Source: Rhodanobacter sp. DHB23
GTDB taxonomy: Bacteria > Pseudomonadota > Gammaproteobacteria > Xanthomonadales > Rhodanobacteraceae
NCBI RefSeq assembly: GCF_014842975.1
Contig: NZ_JACYXK010000024.1
Coordinates: 126,554-190,553, forward strand
Length of the DNA stretch: 64,000 nt
Reading direction: 5' to 3'
Shown: positions 54,174-64,000 of the stretch, piece by piece
Numbering within the stretch: the stretch's first letter is position 1
Layout: each line of letters starts with the position of its first letter
Notes under the pieces: generated by a model
What the model saw: the letters and a program-made list of their open reading frames with translations, nothing else
Database searches by the model: none
Told to the model about the DNA's origin: nothing
Program-made: the position numbers and the translations under genes

Positions 54174-54923
54174 ATGACTCATGTACGACAATCCGGATCG
54201 CAAGGCGGCAAACGTCATGGCATCGCCCGAGTACTGAGCAAATGGGGCGTGTGCTCGCGCAGCCAGGCCGAGGCCGCAGTGCGCGCCGGGCGTGTTGGCG
54301 TGGACGGTCGCGTGGTGCGCGATCCCGAGCATCCGGTCGATGCGGAACGTCAGCAACTCAGCCTGGATGGCGTGGCGGTGGCCGCGGTGCAGCGCGTCTA
54401 CCTTGCACTCAACAAGCCGCGTGGCATCGTGGTGAGCGCCGCCGACGAACGTGGCCGCGATACCGTGTATGACCTGCTGCGTGATGCCGACCTGCCGTGG
54501 CTGGGCCCGGTGGGACGGCTGGACAAGGCCAGCGAAGGTCTGCTGCTGCTCAGCAACGACAGCGTGTGGGCGGCGGGCATCACCGAGCCGAGCATGCATC
54601 TCGACAAGACCTATCACGTGCAGGTGGCTGGACAGCCGGATGCCGGGGCGCTGGCGGCGATGCTGGCCGGCGTCCGTGAAGGCGCGGACCTGCTCAAGGC
54701 GCGCAAGGTCGAGCTGCTGCGTGCGGGCGAGAAGAACGCCTGGCTGGAAGTGGTGCTGGACGAAGGCCGCAACCGGCACATCCGCCGCCTGCTGGCGGCC
54801 CTGGGTTTCGAGGTGCTGAGGCTGGTGCGCGTGACGATCGGGCCGCTGACGCTTGGTGAGCTCGCCAAGGGGCAGTGGCGCCACCTGAGCGCCGCCGAGG
54901 TGGCTGCGCTCAGGACGCGTTGA
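54174..54923 (+). CDS. RsuA/RluB-family pseudouridine synthase
   Basis: A 249-residue RNA pseudouridine synthase. The N-terminal S4 RNA-binding domain is ARVLSKWGVCSRSQAEAAVR...RVGVDGRVV. The catalytic domain has YLALNKPRGIVVSA, then GRLDKASEGLLLLSND with the catalytic Asp, and the C-terminal EGRNRHIRRLLAALGFEV signature of the RsuA/RluB/RluE/RluF group. Which rRNA position is modified cannot be told from the sequence. The binding site before the ATG is weak. It is convergent with kbl, the two stops being only a few bases apart. Confidence 0.9.
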   Translation: MTHVRQSGSQGGKRHGIARVLSKWGVCSRSQAEAAVRAGRVGVDGRVVRDPEHPVDAERQQLSLDGVAVAAVQRVYLALNKPRGIVVSAADERGRDTVYDLLRDADLPWLGPVGRLDKASEGLLLLSNDSVWAAGITEPSMHLDKTYHVQVAGQPDAGALAAMLAGVREGADLLKARKVELLRAGEKNAWLEVVLDEGRNRHIRRLLAALGFEVLRLVRVTIGPLTLGELAKGQWRHLSAAEVAALRTR

Positions 54924-54926
54924 GCG

Positions 54927-56120
<1,194 letters not shown>

Positions 56121-56259
56121 GGTGGGATTCCGCTCGTGGGGAAAGCGCCTATTGTCGGCCTTTTTACGATCGCCATCCATGGTGGCCCACTATCCGGCCA
56201 GTGCGGATGTGATGCCAAGGCCACGCCGGCTTTTCGCCGACAACGGAAACCTCGGGCTC

Positions 56260-59200
56260 TCAGTGCAGGCCGAAATCGACGCGCGTGGTCTTGCCTGCAT
56301 CATCGATGCCCTTGGCATCGACCTTGGGCGCCAGCACGAACACGCGGCTGTCGTCGAGCTTGCCGCGAAGCGCGGCGCGCACGGCATCGGCGCGGCGCTC
56401 GGCGAGGTGGCGTAGTGCGTCCGCATCCACCGGCATGTTGGTTTCCAGCAGCTTGCGCATCACGTCCGGCGGCTGCGACTTGGTGAGGCCGATGGCGTCG
56501 CGCGGCTTGGTGAACTTGGCGTGCTTGTACGCCTTCTTCAGGTACTTGTCGTACTGGTCCGGTGTGAGCTTAGAGAGGTCAGTACCTTCGCCGGCTTCCT
56601 GCTGCACCAGGTCGTCCACCATCGTCTTGCGCAGGCCGTCCTCGTCGAACTTCGGATCGACGCGGCCGGTGATGTCCAGCTTCAGCGAGGTCTTCTGCTG
56701 CAGGATCTTCACGATCTGCGCGAGCTTGTCCTGCGCCTTCGCGTCGAGGACGGAGGAGCCGGGGGCGAATTCCACGTAGCCAAGGTCCTGCTGCTTGCCG
56801 CCGCCGCCCATCGCCGAGGCGATCAGCCGGAACGGCGAGGTCACCGCGCGGCCGATCAGGTTGACGAAGGCGTGCCAGATCAGGCCGCCCACGCTGAACT
56901 GCGGGTCGTCCAGCGAACCGGACACCGGTACGTCCACGTCGATGTTGCCGTCGGCATCCTTCAGCAGCGCCACCGCCAGCTTCACCGGCAGGTGGCTGAT
57001 GCCGGGGCCCTGGATGGCGTCGCCGAAGGTGAGCTGGGTGATGAAGATGTGGTTGTCGGCGTTGAGCTTGCCGTTGTCGAGCTGGTAGTGCACGTCCATC
57101 GTCAGCCGGCCCTTGGTGATCGGGTAGCCGGTGTACTTGCCCGAGTATGGCGACAGGTGGGTGAGTTCGACGCCGTCGGCCTTGCCCTTCACGTCGAGGA
57201 AGGCGGTCGGCGCCAGCGGGTTGATCGTGCCGGTGATGTCCACCGGCGCGTTGTCGTCGAGCTGGCCCTGCAGGTTCATGTCGGCAGGCGGTCCGCCGGC
57301 GGTGCCGAACGCGCCCACCTTGCCGTCGAGCTGGGTGATGTTGGCGGTGTAGTTCGGCTTGATGAAGTTGTCGGTGTAGTTGAGGTGGCCGCGCGCCAGC
57401 GTGATGCCGCCGATCGTAATGTCGGCAACTGGCGCCGCGGCCGTGCCGGCGGATGCGGGCGTGGCCGCGGCCTGCGGCTTGGTCGTGGCCGAAGGAGTCT
57501 GTCGCGCCTGCGTCACCGAAACGGGCGCTGCGGCCGGATTGGCCACCACGTCCTGCATGTTCGTGCGGCCGTTCGCGTTGATGATGACGCGGGCGTAGAA
57601 ATCGTCCAGCGCCAGCCCGGCCACCGTCACGTGCGGCACGTCCTCGCCCATGCGCACGCTGAGGCCACTGGCGCTGAGCGAGTTCCAGCGCAGGAAGTCG
57701 TCGCCGGTGAGCTTGTCCTGCACGCGCACGTTGCCCAGCGTGACGCGGCCGCGCCAGTCCAGCAGCGCCTGCGGCTGGTGGTCGCGGTAACGTACATGGC
57801 CATCCGCACTGAGCGTGGCGCTGGTGAGCGTCACGTTGAGCGGCACCGCGACCAGCGATTGCAGCGGGGCGATGTCGAGCCGCGCGGTGCGCACTTGCAG
57901 GTTGGCATCCCGCGGCTGCGGACGCAGCGTGCCGTCCACGCGCAGGCTGCCGCGGCCGATGCCGCCGTCCACCGCCAGCTTCAGTGGCTTGTGCATGTCG
58001 CTGGAAAGGCCATCGAAGCTGGCGTGCGCCAACTTGAGCGCAGTGCGGCTGTTCCTGCCGGCAATGCGCGGATCGGTGAGCGCCAGCATGCCGTCGACGC
58101 CGACGTGGGCGATACTCCAGTGCCAGCCGGGCGAGGGCGGCGAAGGTTTGCGCGGGCCATGCGACGGCTCGGACTTCATCAGGCCGGTCAGGTCGATGTT
58201 GCCGTCCTGCAGGCGCCGCGCCTCGACCTGCAGGCCGTGCAGGGTGACGTGGTCGAGTTGCGCCGTGCTGCTGGCGAGATCGAGCTGCGTGATGCCGGCT
58301 TCCAGCGATTGCCATGCGAGCGGCGAGCGCTTGCCCTGCTGCAGGGCGAGGTCGTTGATCGTTGCGGTGGTCGTTTGCAACGTGAGGTTGAAGCTCTTGC
58401 CCCAGTCCGCGAGCAACTGGCCATCCGCATCCAGCGTGCCCTTGGCCAGCTCGGCGTTGAGCATCGGTGGCGCCAGCGGCAACAACGGCGGCAGGCCCAC
58501 GCCTTTCAGGCCCAGCTTGCCGTCGTAGCGGCTGTTCGCCACGTCGAGCTTGCCGCTCAACGCGAGGCTGCCGCCGTTCAGCGTGGTGGCGATATCGAGC
58601 GCAGCCGGTGGTGCGGCGATCGTGGACAGGCCGCGCAGCGTGCCGTGGATGTTTTCCAGCGCCAGCGTGGCGGGCTTGTGACCGCTGGCGTCGGTGTATT
58701 CGAAACGGCCGCCTTGCAGGGTCAGCGCGGCGATGCCCACTTCGGTGGCGGGCGTGGCGGCCTTGGCCGGTGCAGCGGGCTTCGCAGAGTCGCCGCCGGT
58801 CAGCGCATCGAAATTGCTGTGGCCGCCGGCCGTGCGGGTGTAGTGCAGGCTGAGGCCATTGAGCAACACGGCGCCGAGACGGTAGCGCGACAACAGGGGC
58901 TCCACGTCGGCCAGCGCGGCGTCGGCGTGGGCCAGTTCAAGCAGCGGTGCGTTGTCGGGCGTGGCCAGTGCGAAGTCGTCGAGTTGCAGTTGGCCGCCGA
59001 GACGCACCTGCGGGCCGGATTTCGCCTGCACGAACTGCAGGTCGAGCTTGCCGGACAACTGGCCACGCGGAATCGCCACCGGCAACTTCGCCGGCACGTA
59101 GCCGAGGTAGCGCGGCAGGTCGAGGTGATCCAGCGAGAAGCTGATGTCCGACTCGAGGCTGTCCGCGAACGGTTTGGTCTGGCCGGCGATGCGCAACGGG

Positions 59201-59862
59201 CTGCCGTCCACGTTCATCGCCAGCAGCGGCTGCACGAACACGTCGGTGTCGCGCGGCAGGTTGGCGATGAACGGGATGCCCAGGTCGAGATGGTCGATGT
59301 GGTGCGTGGCGTTCGACACCGCGTCGGTGAAGGCGATGTCGCCATCGGTGACGCTGATGTTGGACAGCGCGAAGCGCGCTGGCTGGCTGCCCGGCTTCGG
59401 CGGACCGCCGGCGAATTTGGTGATCAGGTCGGAGAAGTTGAACTGCTGCGGCGCGGTGCGCGCGATGTGCAGCTGCGGATGCTGCAGCGAGAGTTCGTCG
59501 AGGATCGGCGCCAGGCGGAACAGCGAGCTCCACGAGGCATTGACCACGGTGCGGTCGATGTCCACGAACGGCGAACGGCCATCGCGGTCGCCGATGTGCA
59601 GCTTGTCCAGTTCCAGCCGCAGGGTGAACGGATCCAGGTGCACCGCGTCCACGCTGACCGGGCGGTCGAGCAGGGCGGTGAGCCGGGTCTGCAACTGGCT
59701 CCTGATGATCGGTGGAGCGACCAGGAAACCGAGCAGGCCGAACACAACCAGCACGATGGCAATCACCAGCACGGTCTTGCGCGTGCGCCGCGAGCGATAC
59801 AGCCGTCCGGCGCGGTCGCGCGCCATCGCCAGAGGGGAAGCTGCTGGGCGAGGATCGTTCAT
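56260..59862 (-). CDS. DUF748 (AsmA-like) large envelope protein
   Basis: A 1200-residue protein with an N-terminal membrane anchor (TVLVIAIVLVVFGLLGFLVA, about residues 30-50) and a long periplasmic part of repetitive beta strands, the DUF748/AsmA-like plan now linked to phospholipid bridging across the envelope. Landmarks are LQTRLTALLDRPVSVDAVHL just after the anchor, LTHLSPYSGKYTGYPITKGR, DDPQFSVGGLIWHAFVNLIG and the C-terminal VEFAPGSSVLDAKAQDKLAQ block. A low-complexity Ala/Pro/Thr linker sits near residues 770-815. Substrate transport is inferred from the family. It lies between kbl and a small secreted protein gene. Confidence 0.9.
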   Translation of the reverse strand: MNDPRPAASPLAMARDRAGRLYRSRRTRKTVLVIAIVLVVFGLLGFLVAPPIIRSQLQTRLTALLDRPVSVDAVHLDPFTLRLELDKLHIGDRDGRSPFVDIDRTVVNASWSSLFRLAPILDELSLQHPQLHIARTAPQQFNFSDLITKFAGGPPKPGSQPARFALSNISVTDGDIAFTDAVSNATHHIDHLDLGIPFIANLPRDTDVFVQPLLAMNVDGSPLRIAGQTKPFADSLESDISFSLDHLDLPRYLGYVPAKLPVAIPRGQLSGKLDLQFVQAKSGPQVRLGGQLQLDDFALATPDNAPLLELAHADAALADVEPLLSRYRLGAVLLNGLSLHYTRTAGGHSNFDALTGGDSAKPAAPAKAATPATEVGIAALTLQGGRFEYTDASGHKPATLALENIHGTLRGLSTIAAPPAALDIATTLNGGSLALSGKLDVANSRYDGKLGLKGVGLPPLLPLAPPMLNAELAKGTLDADGQLLADWGKSFNLTLQTTTATINDLALQQGKRSPLAWQSLEAGITQLDLASSTAQLDHVTLHGLQVEARRLQDGNIDLTGLMKSEPSHGPRKPSPPSPGWHWSIAHVGVDGMLALTDPRIAGRNSRTALKLAHASFDGLSSDMHKPLKLAVDGGIGRGSLRVDGTLRPQPRDANLQVRTARLDIAPLQSLVAVPLNVTLTSATLSADGHVRYRDHQPQALLDWRGRVTLGNVRVQDKLTGDDFLRWNSLSASGLSVRMGEDVPHVTVAGLALDDFYARVIINANGRTNMQDVVANPAAAPVSVTQARQTPSATTKPQAAATPASAGTAAAPVADITIGGITLARGHLNYTDNFIKPNYTANITQLDGKVGAFGTAGGPPADMNLQGQLDDNAPVDITGTINPLAPTAFLDVKGKADGVELTHLSPYSGKYTGYPITKGRLTMDVHYQLDNGKLNADNHIFITQLTFGDAIQGPGISHLPVKLAVALLKDADGNIDVDVPVSGSLDDPQFSVGGLIWHAFVNLIGRAVTSPFRLIASAMGGGGKQQDLGYVEFAPGSSVLDAKAQDKLAQIVKILQQKTSLKLDITGRVDPKFDEDGLRKTMVDDLVQQEAGEGTDLSKLTPDQYDKYLKKAYKHAKFTKPRDAIGLTKSQPPDVMRKLLETNMPVDADALRHLAERRADAVRAALRGKLDDSRVFVLAPKVDAKGIDDAGKTTRVDFGLH

Positions 59863-60082
59863 GATCGCGGTATCCCGTTGCGCGTCGACCGTGAAAGTTT
59901 ACGTGAAAGGAAAATCGGCGGCGTGGCTCACTTTCCTTCGCGCTTCGTTGCGGCCTGCATGGCCTGTTGCAGGGAGTGGAAACCCACGCCAAACGCAAGG
60001 ACATGCACCAATTGACCGCTTCAACCCCCGGGAGTAGAAGTCCGGATAGCCACGACAACGCGGCATTTGCAGGAGCGAAGCC

Positions 60083-60634
60083 ATGAAACGTGCAAATGGG
60101 CTACTGCTTGGCCTTGCCGTATCGATGTTGTTCGGAGCGGGTGTCGCCGCCCACGATGCTTCGCCGGCAAGTCTTCCCCAATCGGCAGCCAGTGGCGCCA
60201 CCCAGGCCCGGTCCGGCACGGTCACGAACATTCCCCTGCTGGTGATCGTGACCAACAAGGGGCAGGTTCGCGACATCCAGCATTCGCAGCGCTTGCCCAC
60301 GCAGGTGAACCAGCTGCTCTGGAACAGCGTGCAGGACTGGACCAGGTCACCCGCCCGCGTCAACGGCAAGCGTGTCACGGCGCAGGTTTACATGGATGTG
60401 GCCTTGCACGCGGAGCCGCGGGCCGACGGCAGTTCCAACGTCTATTTCACCCTGGCCTCGATCGGCCCGGTCATGCGCGGCTACTGGAGAATGCGCGGCG
60501 ACCGCATCAACGGTCCGTGCGAGATGGTGACGGGCAACATGACCGCCGGCGTCGGTGGTACTGGCGCCTGGTGCACGTTCAAGCTCACGGCGGGAATTCC
60601 GTCGACGGCGACCGGGACACCTTCCGCCAAATGA
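60083..60634 (+). CDS. Small secreted protein with TonB-C-terminal-like domain
   Basis: A 183-residue protein with signal peptide MKRANGLLLGLAVSMLFGAG and AGGAGCGAAGCC before the ATG. The mature part has a region LLVIVTNKGQVRDIQHSQRL...VTAQVYMDVALHAEP that resembles the two-strand/helix pattern of TonB C-terminal domains, as seen in many orphan secreted proteins of Xanthomonadales. Two cysteines (GPCEM and AWCTF) could form a disulfide. There is no membrane anchor beyond the signal, so it is not a canonical TonB. I do not recognise a specific function. A terminator follows. Confidence 0.7.
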   Translation: MKRANGLLLGLAVSMLFGAGVAAHDASPASLPQSAASGATQARSGTVTNIPLLVIVTNKGQVRDIQHSQRLPTQVNQLLWNSVQDWTRSPARVNGKRVTAQVYMDVALHAEPRADGSSNVYFTLASIGPVMRGYWRMRGDRINGPCEMVTGNMTAGVGGTGAWCTFKLTAGIPSTATGTPSAK

Positions 60635-60644
60635 CGACCATGAA

Positions 60645-60675
60645 AAACGGGCCGGCTTCTGAAGCCGGCCCGTTT
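60645..60675. terminator. Bidirectional terminator between secreted-protein gene and tdh
   Basis: A perfect stem AAACGGGCCGGCTT/AAGCCGGCCCGTTT with a CTG loop lies between the convergent genes. The A-rich side provides U's for tdh transcription, the T-rich side for the other gene. Confidence 0.8.
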
Positions 60676-60692
60676 CGCTCGCATCCAACGCA

Positions 60693-61715
60693 TCAGTTCC
60701 AGGAACAGACGACCTTGCCGCAGGTACCGGCATCCATCAGGTCGAAGCCCTTCTGGAAATCGTCGATGTGGATCTGGTGGGTGAGCGCCTTCTGCAGCGG
60801 GAAGCCGGTCAGCACCATCTGGGTCATCTTGTACCAGGTCTCGTACATGCGGCGGCCGTAGATGCCCTGCAGGGTGAGGCCCTTGAAGATCACCTTGTCC
60901 CAGTCGATGCCGGCGCCGCGCGGCATGATGCCGAGCATGGCGACCTTGCCGCCGTGGTACATGCAGTCGAGCATGTCGCCGAACGCGCGCGGGTTGCCGC
61001 TCATTTCCAGACCCACGTCGAAGCCTTCCATGTGCAGATCCTTCATCACGTCCTTCAGCGACTGGTTGGCCACGTTCACCACGCGGGTGGCGCCCATGTC
61101 GGCGGCCAGCTTGAGGCGGTAGTCGTTGATGTCGGTGACCACCACGTTGCGCGCGCCCACGTGCTTGGCGATGCCGGCGGCAATGATGCCGATCGGGCCC
61201 GCGCCGGTGATCAGCACGTCTTCGCCGATCAGGTCGAACTCCAGCGCGCAGTGCGCGGCGTTGCCGTAGGGGTCGAAGAACGCGGCCAGCTCCGACGGGA
61301 TCTGGTCCGGGATCGGCCACAGGTTCGAGGCCGGCATGGTCATGTATTCGGCAAACGCGCCGTTGCGGTTCACGCCGATGCCGATGGTGTTCGGGCACAG
61401 GTGCTGGCGGCCGGCGCGGCAGTTGCGGCAGTGGCCGCACACGATGTGGCCTTCGGCCGAGACGCGGTCGCCGATCTTGTAGCCGGTGACGCCGGGGCCG
61501 ATCTCCACGATGCGGCCGACGAACTCGTGACCGATGGTCAGGCCCGGCTTGATCGTGCGCTGGCTCCACTCGTCCCACTTGTAGATGTGCAGGTCGGTGC
61601 CGCAGATCGCGGTCTTCTCCAGCTTGATCAGCACCTCGTTCGGGCCGACTTCGGGCACCGGCACCTCTTCCATCCAGATGCCTTTCTCGGCGTGGCGCTT
61701 CACCAGGGCTTTCAT
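60693..61715 (-). CDS. tdh: L-threonine 3-dehydrogenase
   Basis: A 340-residue zinc-dependent medium-chain dehydrogenase oxidising threonine to 2-amino-3-ketobutyrate with NAD. The start at 61715 gives [20 protein letters not shown], the length I know for Xanthomonas enzymes; an ATG at 61727 is the alternative. Landmarks are [20 protein letters not shown] (zinc Cys), [15 protein letters not shown] (zinc His-Glu), [18 protein letters not shown] (structural zinc cysteines) and [17 protein letters not shown] (NAD fold). It works with Kbl to degrade threonine. A perfect TATAAT lies about 60 bases upstream. Confidence 0.95.
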   Translation of the reverse strand: MKALVKRHAEKGIWMEEVPVPEVGPNEVLIKLEKTAICGTDLHIYKWDEWSQRTIKPGLTIGHEFVGRIVEIGPGVTGYKIGDRVSAEGHIVCGHCRNCRAGRQHLCPNTIGIGVNRNGAFAEYMTMPASNLWPIPDQIPSELAAFFDPYGNAAHCALEFDLIGEDVLITGAGPIGIIAAGIAKHVGARNVVVTDINDYRLKLAADMGATRVVNVANQSLKDVMKDLHMEGFDVGLEMSGNPRAFGDMLDCMYHGGKVAMLGIMPRGAGIDWDKVIFKGLTLQGIYGRRMYETWYKMTQMVLTGFPLQKALTHQIHIDDFQKGFDLMDAGTCGKVVCSWN

Positions 61716-61773
61716 CGTCTGCGGCATGAGGGGGAATCCAGTGGCTGGCCCGAACGGGCGGGGAAAGACCGCG

Positions 61774-61779
61774 ATTATA
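61774..61779 (-). promoter_or_regulatory. -10 box upstream of tdh
   Basis: TATAAT on the minus strand lies about 58 bases before the preferred tdh start. No convincing -35 hexamer is visible at the right spacing. Confidence 0.4.
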
Positions 61780-61812
61780 AATCCACGGCCGCCGTCGCCG
61801 CGCCCCGGGCGG

Positions 61813-62532
61813 CTACTGGTCGATGCGCACGTAGTTGCGGTGGAACACCACCGGGCGTTGCAGGAACCCCGGCTGCCACTGTTCGGTGACTTGCAGGGCA
61901 TGCCCGTCGGCGGAGCGCGACCAGGTTTCGTCGAGATGGCTGCCGTCGTTGAATTGCAGGCTGAAGCGCAGGTCCTGGCCGGCATCCTGCCGGTGGGCGA
62001 TGGCGTTGCCGTCCAGCGTGTGCCGGTCGCGGCCGCTGACCGGCACGGCCAGTTGCTCGCCGTTTTCGAGCCTGGCCTGCAGCGCGTCGGCATCCTGCTG
62101 CACGATCAGCACGGCGTCGTTGGCCAGGGTGGGCGGCAGTTTGAGCATGTCGTCGTCGCTGAACGAATCGGCCGACGTGCTGCTGGCGTCCGCCTTGCCA
62201 CCGCCGTGCCCGTGCCCGCCGCCACCCATGCCGCCTGAATGGCCGCCTCCCATCCCGCCGCGTCCGCCCGAGTGGCCGGAATGGATGCCTTGTTGCGACG
62301 AGTTGCCGCTGGACGAGGCGCTGGCCGGTGCCACGCTGGGGGATTGCTCGTGCCGCAACTCGGCACGCAGCATGGCGGTGACCTGCTCCGGACTGTCGCT
62401 GCCCGTGTCGTTGAGGCGCCACAGGCCATTGAAGTCGGGCAGTGCGATGGGCTGTTGCGCGATGGCCCAGGTGCTTGCGGCGACCAGGGCGGAGGCGAGG
62501 AGGGCGGCGATCAGGGGGCTGGACTTGGGCAT
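61813..62532 (-). CDS. Secreted Gly/His-rich protein of unknown function
   Basis: A 239-residue protein with a signal peptide ([20 protein letters not shown]). A conserved-looking core [20 protein letters not shown] comes first. A low-complexity segment at about 90-112 with alternating Gly and His ([25 protein letters not shown]) could bind metal. The C-terminal half is rich in beta strands ([38 protein letters not shown]), reminiscent of lipocalin-like repeats. No family is recognised. It lies between tdh and miaA, opposite to miaA. The binding site before the ATG is poor. Confidence 0.65.
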   Translation of the reverse strand: MPKSSPLIAALLASALVAASTWAIAQQPIALPDFNGLWRLNDTGSDSPEQVTAMLRAELRHEQSPSVAPASASSSGNSSQQGIHSGHSGGRGGMGGGHSGGMGGGGHGHGGGKADASSTSADSFSDDDMLKLPPTLANDAVLIVQQDADALQARLENGEQLAVPVSGRDRHTLDGNAIAHRQDAGQDLRFSLQFNDGSHLDETWSRSADGHALQVTEQWQPGFLQRPVVFHRNYVRIDQ

Positions 62533-62586
62533 GCAGGGGCAAACGCGCGAGACGGTTTGTCGATTACAGGCAGGCCATGCCGGGTT

Positions 62587-62632
62587 CTATCCACAGCGGA
62601 TGTGGATACGCACGGGACAAGCATGTGGACAA
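62587..62632. promoter_or_regulatory. Cluster of three DnaA-box-like 9-mers
   Basis: CTATCCACA (62587-62595), TGTGGATAC (62601-62609, opposite strand) and TGTGGACAA (62624-62632, opposite strand) each match the TTATCCACA consensus at 8 of 9 positions. They lie in the gap between the Gly/His-rich protein gene and miaA. Function is not shown. Confidence 0.35.
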
Positions 62633-62733
62633 CTCCGTTTCACGCCGTTGTCACAGGCACTTGCCACGCATTGGCGAAGTTTTGTCCAGCTGCGTTCGGC
62701 TACGCTTGCGCATCCGCTGCCGTCACGACCCGC

Positions 62734-63741
62734 ATGAGCCTCGACGCACGTCCCCTCGCGATCTTCCTGATGGGCCCCACCGCCTCGGGCAAGACCGCGC
62801 TCGCCTGCGAGCTGGCGGACCGCTTCCCGCTGGGCCTGCTCAGCGTGGATTCGGCGCTGGTGTATCGCGGCCTCGACATCGGTGCGGCCAAGCCGGATGC
62901 GGCCACGCTGGCGCGCCATCCGCATGCGCTGATCGACATACGCGATCCGGCGCAACCGTATTCCGCGGCGGAGTTCCGCGACGATGCGCTGGCGGCCATG
63001 CGCGGAATCACGGCGCAGGGCAGGGTGCCGCTGCTGGTCGGCGGCACCGGCCTGTATTTCCGTGCGCTGCAGCGTGGGCTTTCCGAGCTGCCCGAGGCCG
63101 ATCCTGCCGTCCGCGCGCGACTGGCGGACGAGGCCGCACGCATCGGTTGGCCGGCCATGCATGCGCGACTGGCGCAACGCGATCCCGCCGCCGCCGCGCG
63201 CATTGGCCGGAACGATGCCCAGCGCCTGCAACGTGCGCTCGAAGTGATCGAGTTGAGCGGGCGGCCATTGTCCGAGCTGCAGCGCGGCGGCAGCGGCGGG
63301 GTATTTCCGTGGCGGGTGCTCAAGCTGGCGCTGTTGCCGGCGGATCGCCGGCCGCTGCATACGCGCATTGCGCAGCGTTTCGACGCGATGCTGGCGGCAG
63401 GCTTCCTCGAGGAAGTGCGCGTGCTGCGCAAGCGTGGCGACCTGCATGCCGACCTGCCGGCGATACGCGCGGTGGGTTACCGGCAGGGCTGGGAATACCT
63501 GGACGGCCAAGGCGATGCCGCGGACTTCCGCGACCGCGCGATCTTCGCCACCCGGCAACTGGCCAAGCGGCAGATCACCTGGCTGCGCGCCGAGCTGGAC
63601 GCGCGCGTGCTCGACCCGGAGCTGGCGCCACCGCTCGCGCGGGCCGCCGAAGCCGTGCGGCCGTTTCTTGGAGCGACGGGCCGAAGCGGCGGTGATTCCG
63701 TGCGCCATCGCCCGGAAAACCCCCTTCCTTCAAGCCCTTGA
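62734..63741 (+). CDS. miaA: tRNA dimethylallyltransferase
   Basis: A 335-residue enzyme that adds the isopentenyl group to A37 of tRNAs reading U-starting codons. Landmarks are the P-loop [60 protein letters not shown] and the C-terminal [20 protein letters not shown]. The start ATG at 62734 matches the family N-terminus although its ribosome binding site is weak. It precedes hfq by 84 bp, the widely conserved miaA-hfq order. The C-terminal tail is somewhat longer and Pro/Ser-rich compared with E. coli. Confidence 0.95.
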   Translation: MSLDARPLAIFLMGPTASGKTALACELADRFPLGLLSVDSALVYRGLDIGAAKPDAATLARHPHALIDIRDPAQPYSAAEFRDDALAAMRGITAQGRVPLLVGGTGLYFRALQRGLSELPEADPAVRARLADEAARIGWPAMHARLAQRDPAAAARIGRNDAQRLQRALEVIELSGRPLSELQRGGSGGVFPWRVLKLALLPADRRPLHTRIAQRFDAMLAAGFLEEVRVLRKRGDLHADLPAIRAVGYRQGWEYLDGQGDAADFRDRAIFATRQLAKRQITWLRAELDARVLDPELAPPLARAAEAVRPFLGATGRSGGDSVRHRPENPLPSSP

Positions 63742-63764
63742 ACCCGGTTAACATCGATTCCGTT

Positions 63765-63799
63765 GGGCCGGGGCGCCAATGGCGTTTTTTCCCCGGTCC
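63765..63799 (+). other. Hairpin in the miaA-hfq intergenic region
   Basis: GGGCCGGGG pairs with CCCCGGTCC (9 bp, one G-U) around a small CGCC/GGCG stem and a T6 run. The T-run lies inside the larger hairpin, so it is not a standard terminator, but alternative folding could modulate hfq. Confidence 0.4.
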
Positions 63800-63825
63800 G
63801 GGTGCCGCTCAGGGGAGAACAAGAA

Positions 63826-64000
63826 ATGTCCAAGGGACAATCGCTGCAGGATCCTTTCCTCAATGCCTTGCGCCGCGAACGCGTGCCGGTGGCCATCTAC
63901 CTGGTGAATGGCATCAAGCTGCAGGGTACGGTCGAGTCTTTCGACCAGTTCGTGGTGTTGCTGCGCAACCAGGTCAGCCAGATGGTGTACAAGCACGCCA
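63826..64000 (+). CDS. hfq: RNA chaperone Hfq (3' truncated by window)
   Basis: The first 58 residues are visible: [20 protein letters not shown], then [20 protein letters not shown] (Sm1 motif) and [18 protein letters not shown] (start of Sm2). This is the Hfq sequence that forms hexamers binding small RNAs and A/U-rich messages. AGGGGAG precedes the ATG by 9 bases. The remaining part lies beyond the window. Confidence 0.97.
   Translation, partial: MSKGQSLQDPFLNALRRERVPVAIYLVNGIKLQGTVESFDQFVVLLRNQVSQMVYKHA

Noticed and set aside
56521-60015. 1164-codon plus-strand open frame
   Set aside because: Antisense shadow of the DUF748 gene, with Val/Arg/His-rich low-complexity translation and no family resemblance.

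Overview
The window is high-GC proteobacterial DNA. Gene content (a miaA-hfq pair at the right end, tandem OmpA-like proteins, an AcnD-type methylcitrate cluster, many TonB-type and RND envelope genes) and intergenic palindromes suggest a gammaproteobacterium of the Xanthomonadales/Lysobacterales, probably Rhodanobacteraceae. This assignment rests on protein resemblance only; no rRNA or tRNA gene is present.

Layout. 1-2.7 kb: tail of a membrane sensor-domain protein, a secreted amidohydrolase, and a small AT-richer zinc-ribbon membrane protein. 2.8-7.3 kb (minus): DUF1800-DUF1501-DUF1800 secreted-protein cluster. 7.5-9.9 kb: methyltransferase and a double aspartyl-protease/TPR protein. 9.9-17.1 kb (minus): four-gene RND efflux operon (adaptor, CzcA/CusA-type pump, NodT-type outer membrane factor, OprB-type porin) with overlapping genes. 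18-21.4 kb (minus): AIM24-family protein, BrnT/BrnA toxin-antitoxin pair, typA. 21.5-33.3 kb: a probable poly-3-hydroxybutyrate (PHB) scavenging region with a GntP permease, TonB-dependent receptor, secreted PHB depolymerase, a transporter-like hybrid sensor kinase with its LuxR-type regulator, and a 3-hydroxybutyrate-oligomer hydrolase. 33.3-39.3 kb: cyclophilin, YidB-like protein, GlsB-like protein, aminotransferase, malate dehydrogenase, propionyl-CoA synthetase. 39.6-42 kb (minus): ahpC-ahpF behind an OxyR-like site. 42.1-51.4 kb: methylcitrate cycle genes prpB, prpC, acnD, a LigT-like gene, prpF and prpD, interrupted by an oppositely oriented TerC gene behind a manganese (yybP-ykoY) riboswitch. 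51.5-54 kb: two tandem OmpA-like genes sharing a nearly identical 3' part. 54-64 kb: pseudouridine synthase, kbl, a DUF748 giant, a small secreted protein, tdh, a Gly/His-rich secreted protein, miaA and the start of hfq.

How it fits together. Much of the central 30 kb serves C2-C4 acid catabolism. PHB and oligomers would be cleaved outside or in the envelope, taken up, and sensed by the two-component pair. Propionate, for example from odd-chain polyesters, would be activated by PrpE and oxidised by the methylcitrate cycle, with malate dehydrogenase alongside.

The most unusual non-coding structure is a 923-bp palindromic element at 26343-27265. It has perfect 86-bp terminal inverted repeats, mirrored hairpins whose stems differ in sequence but stay paired, and a central run of sixteen CAAAGC units. 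Three further palindromic repeat families (four copies of A, three of B, one of D) sit between genes.
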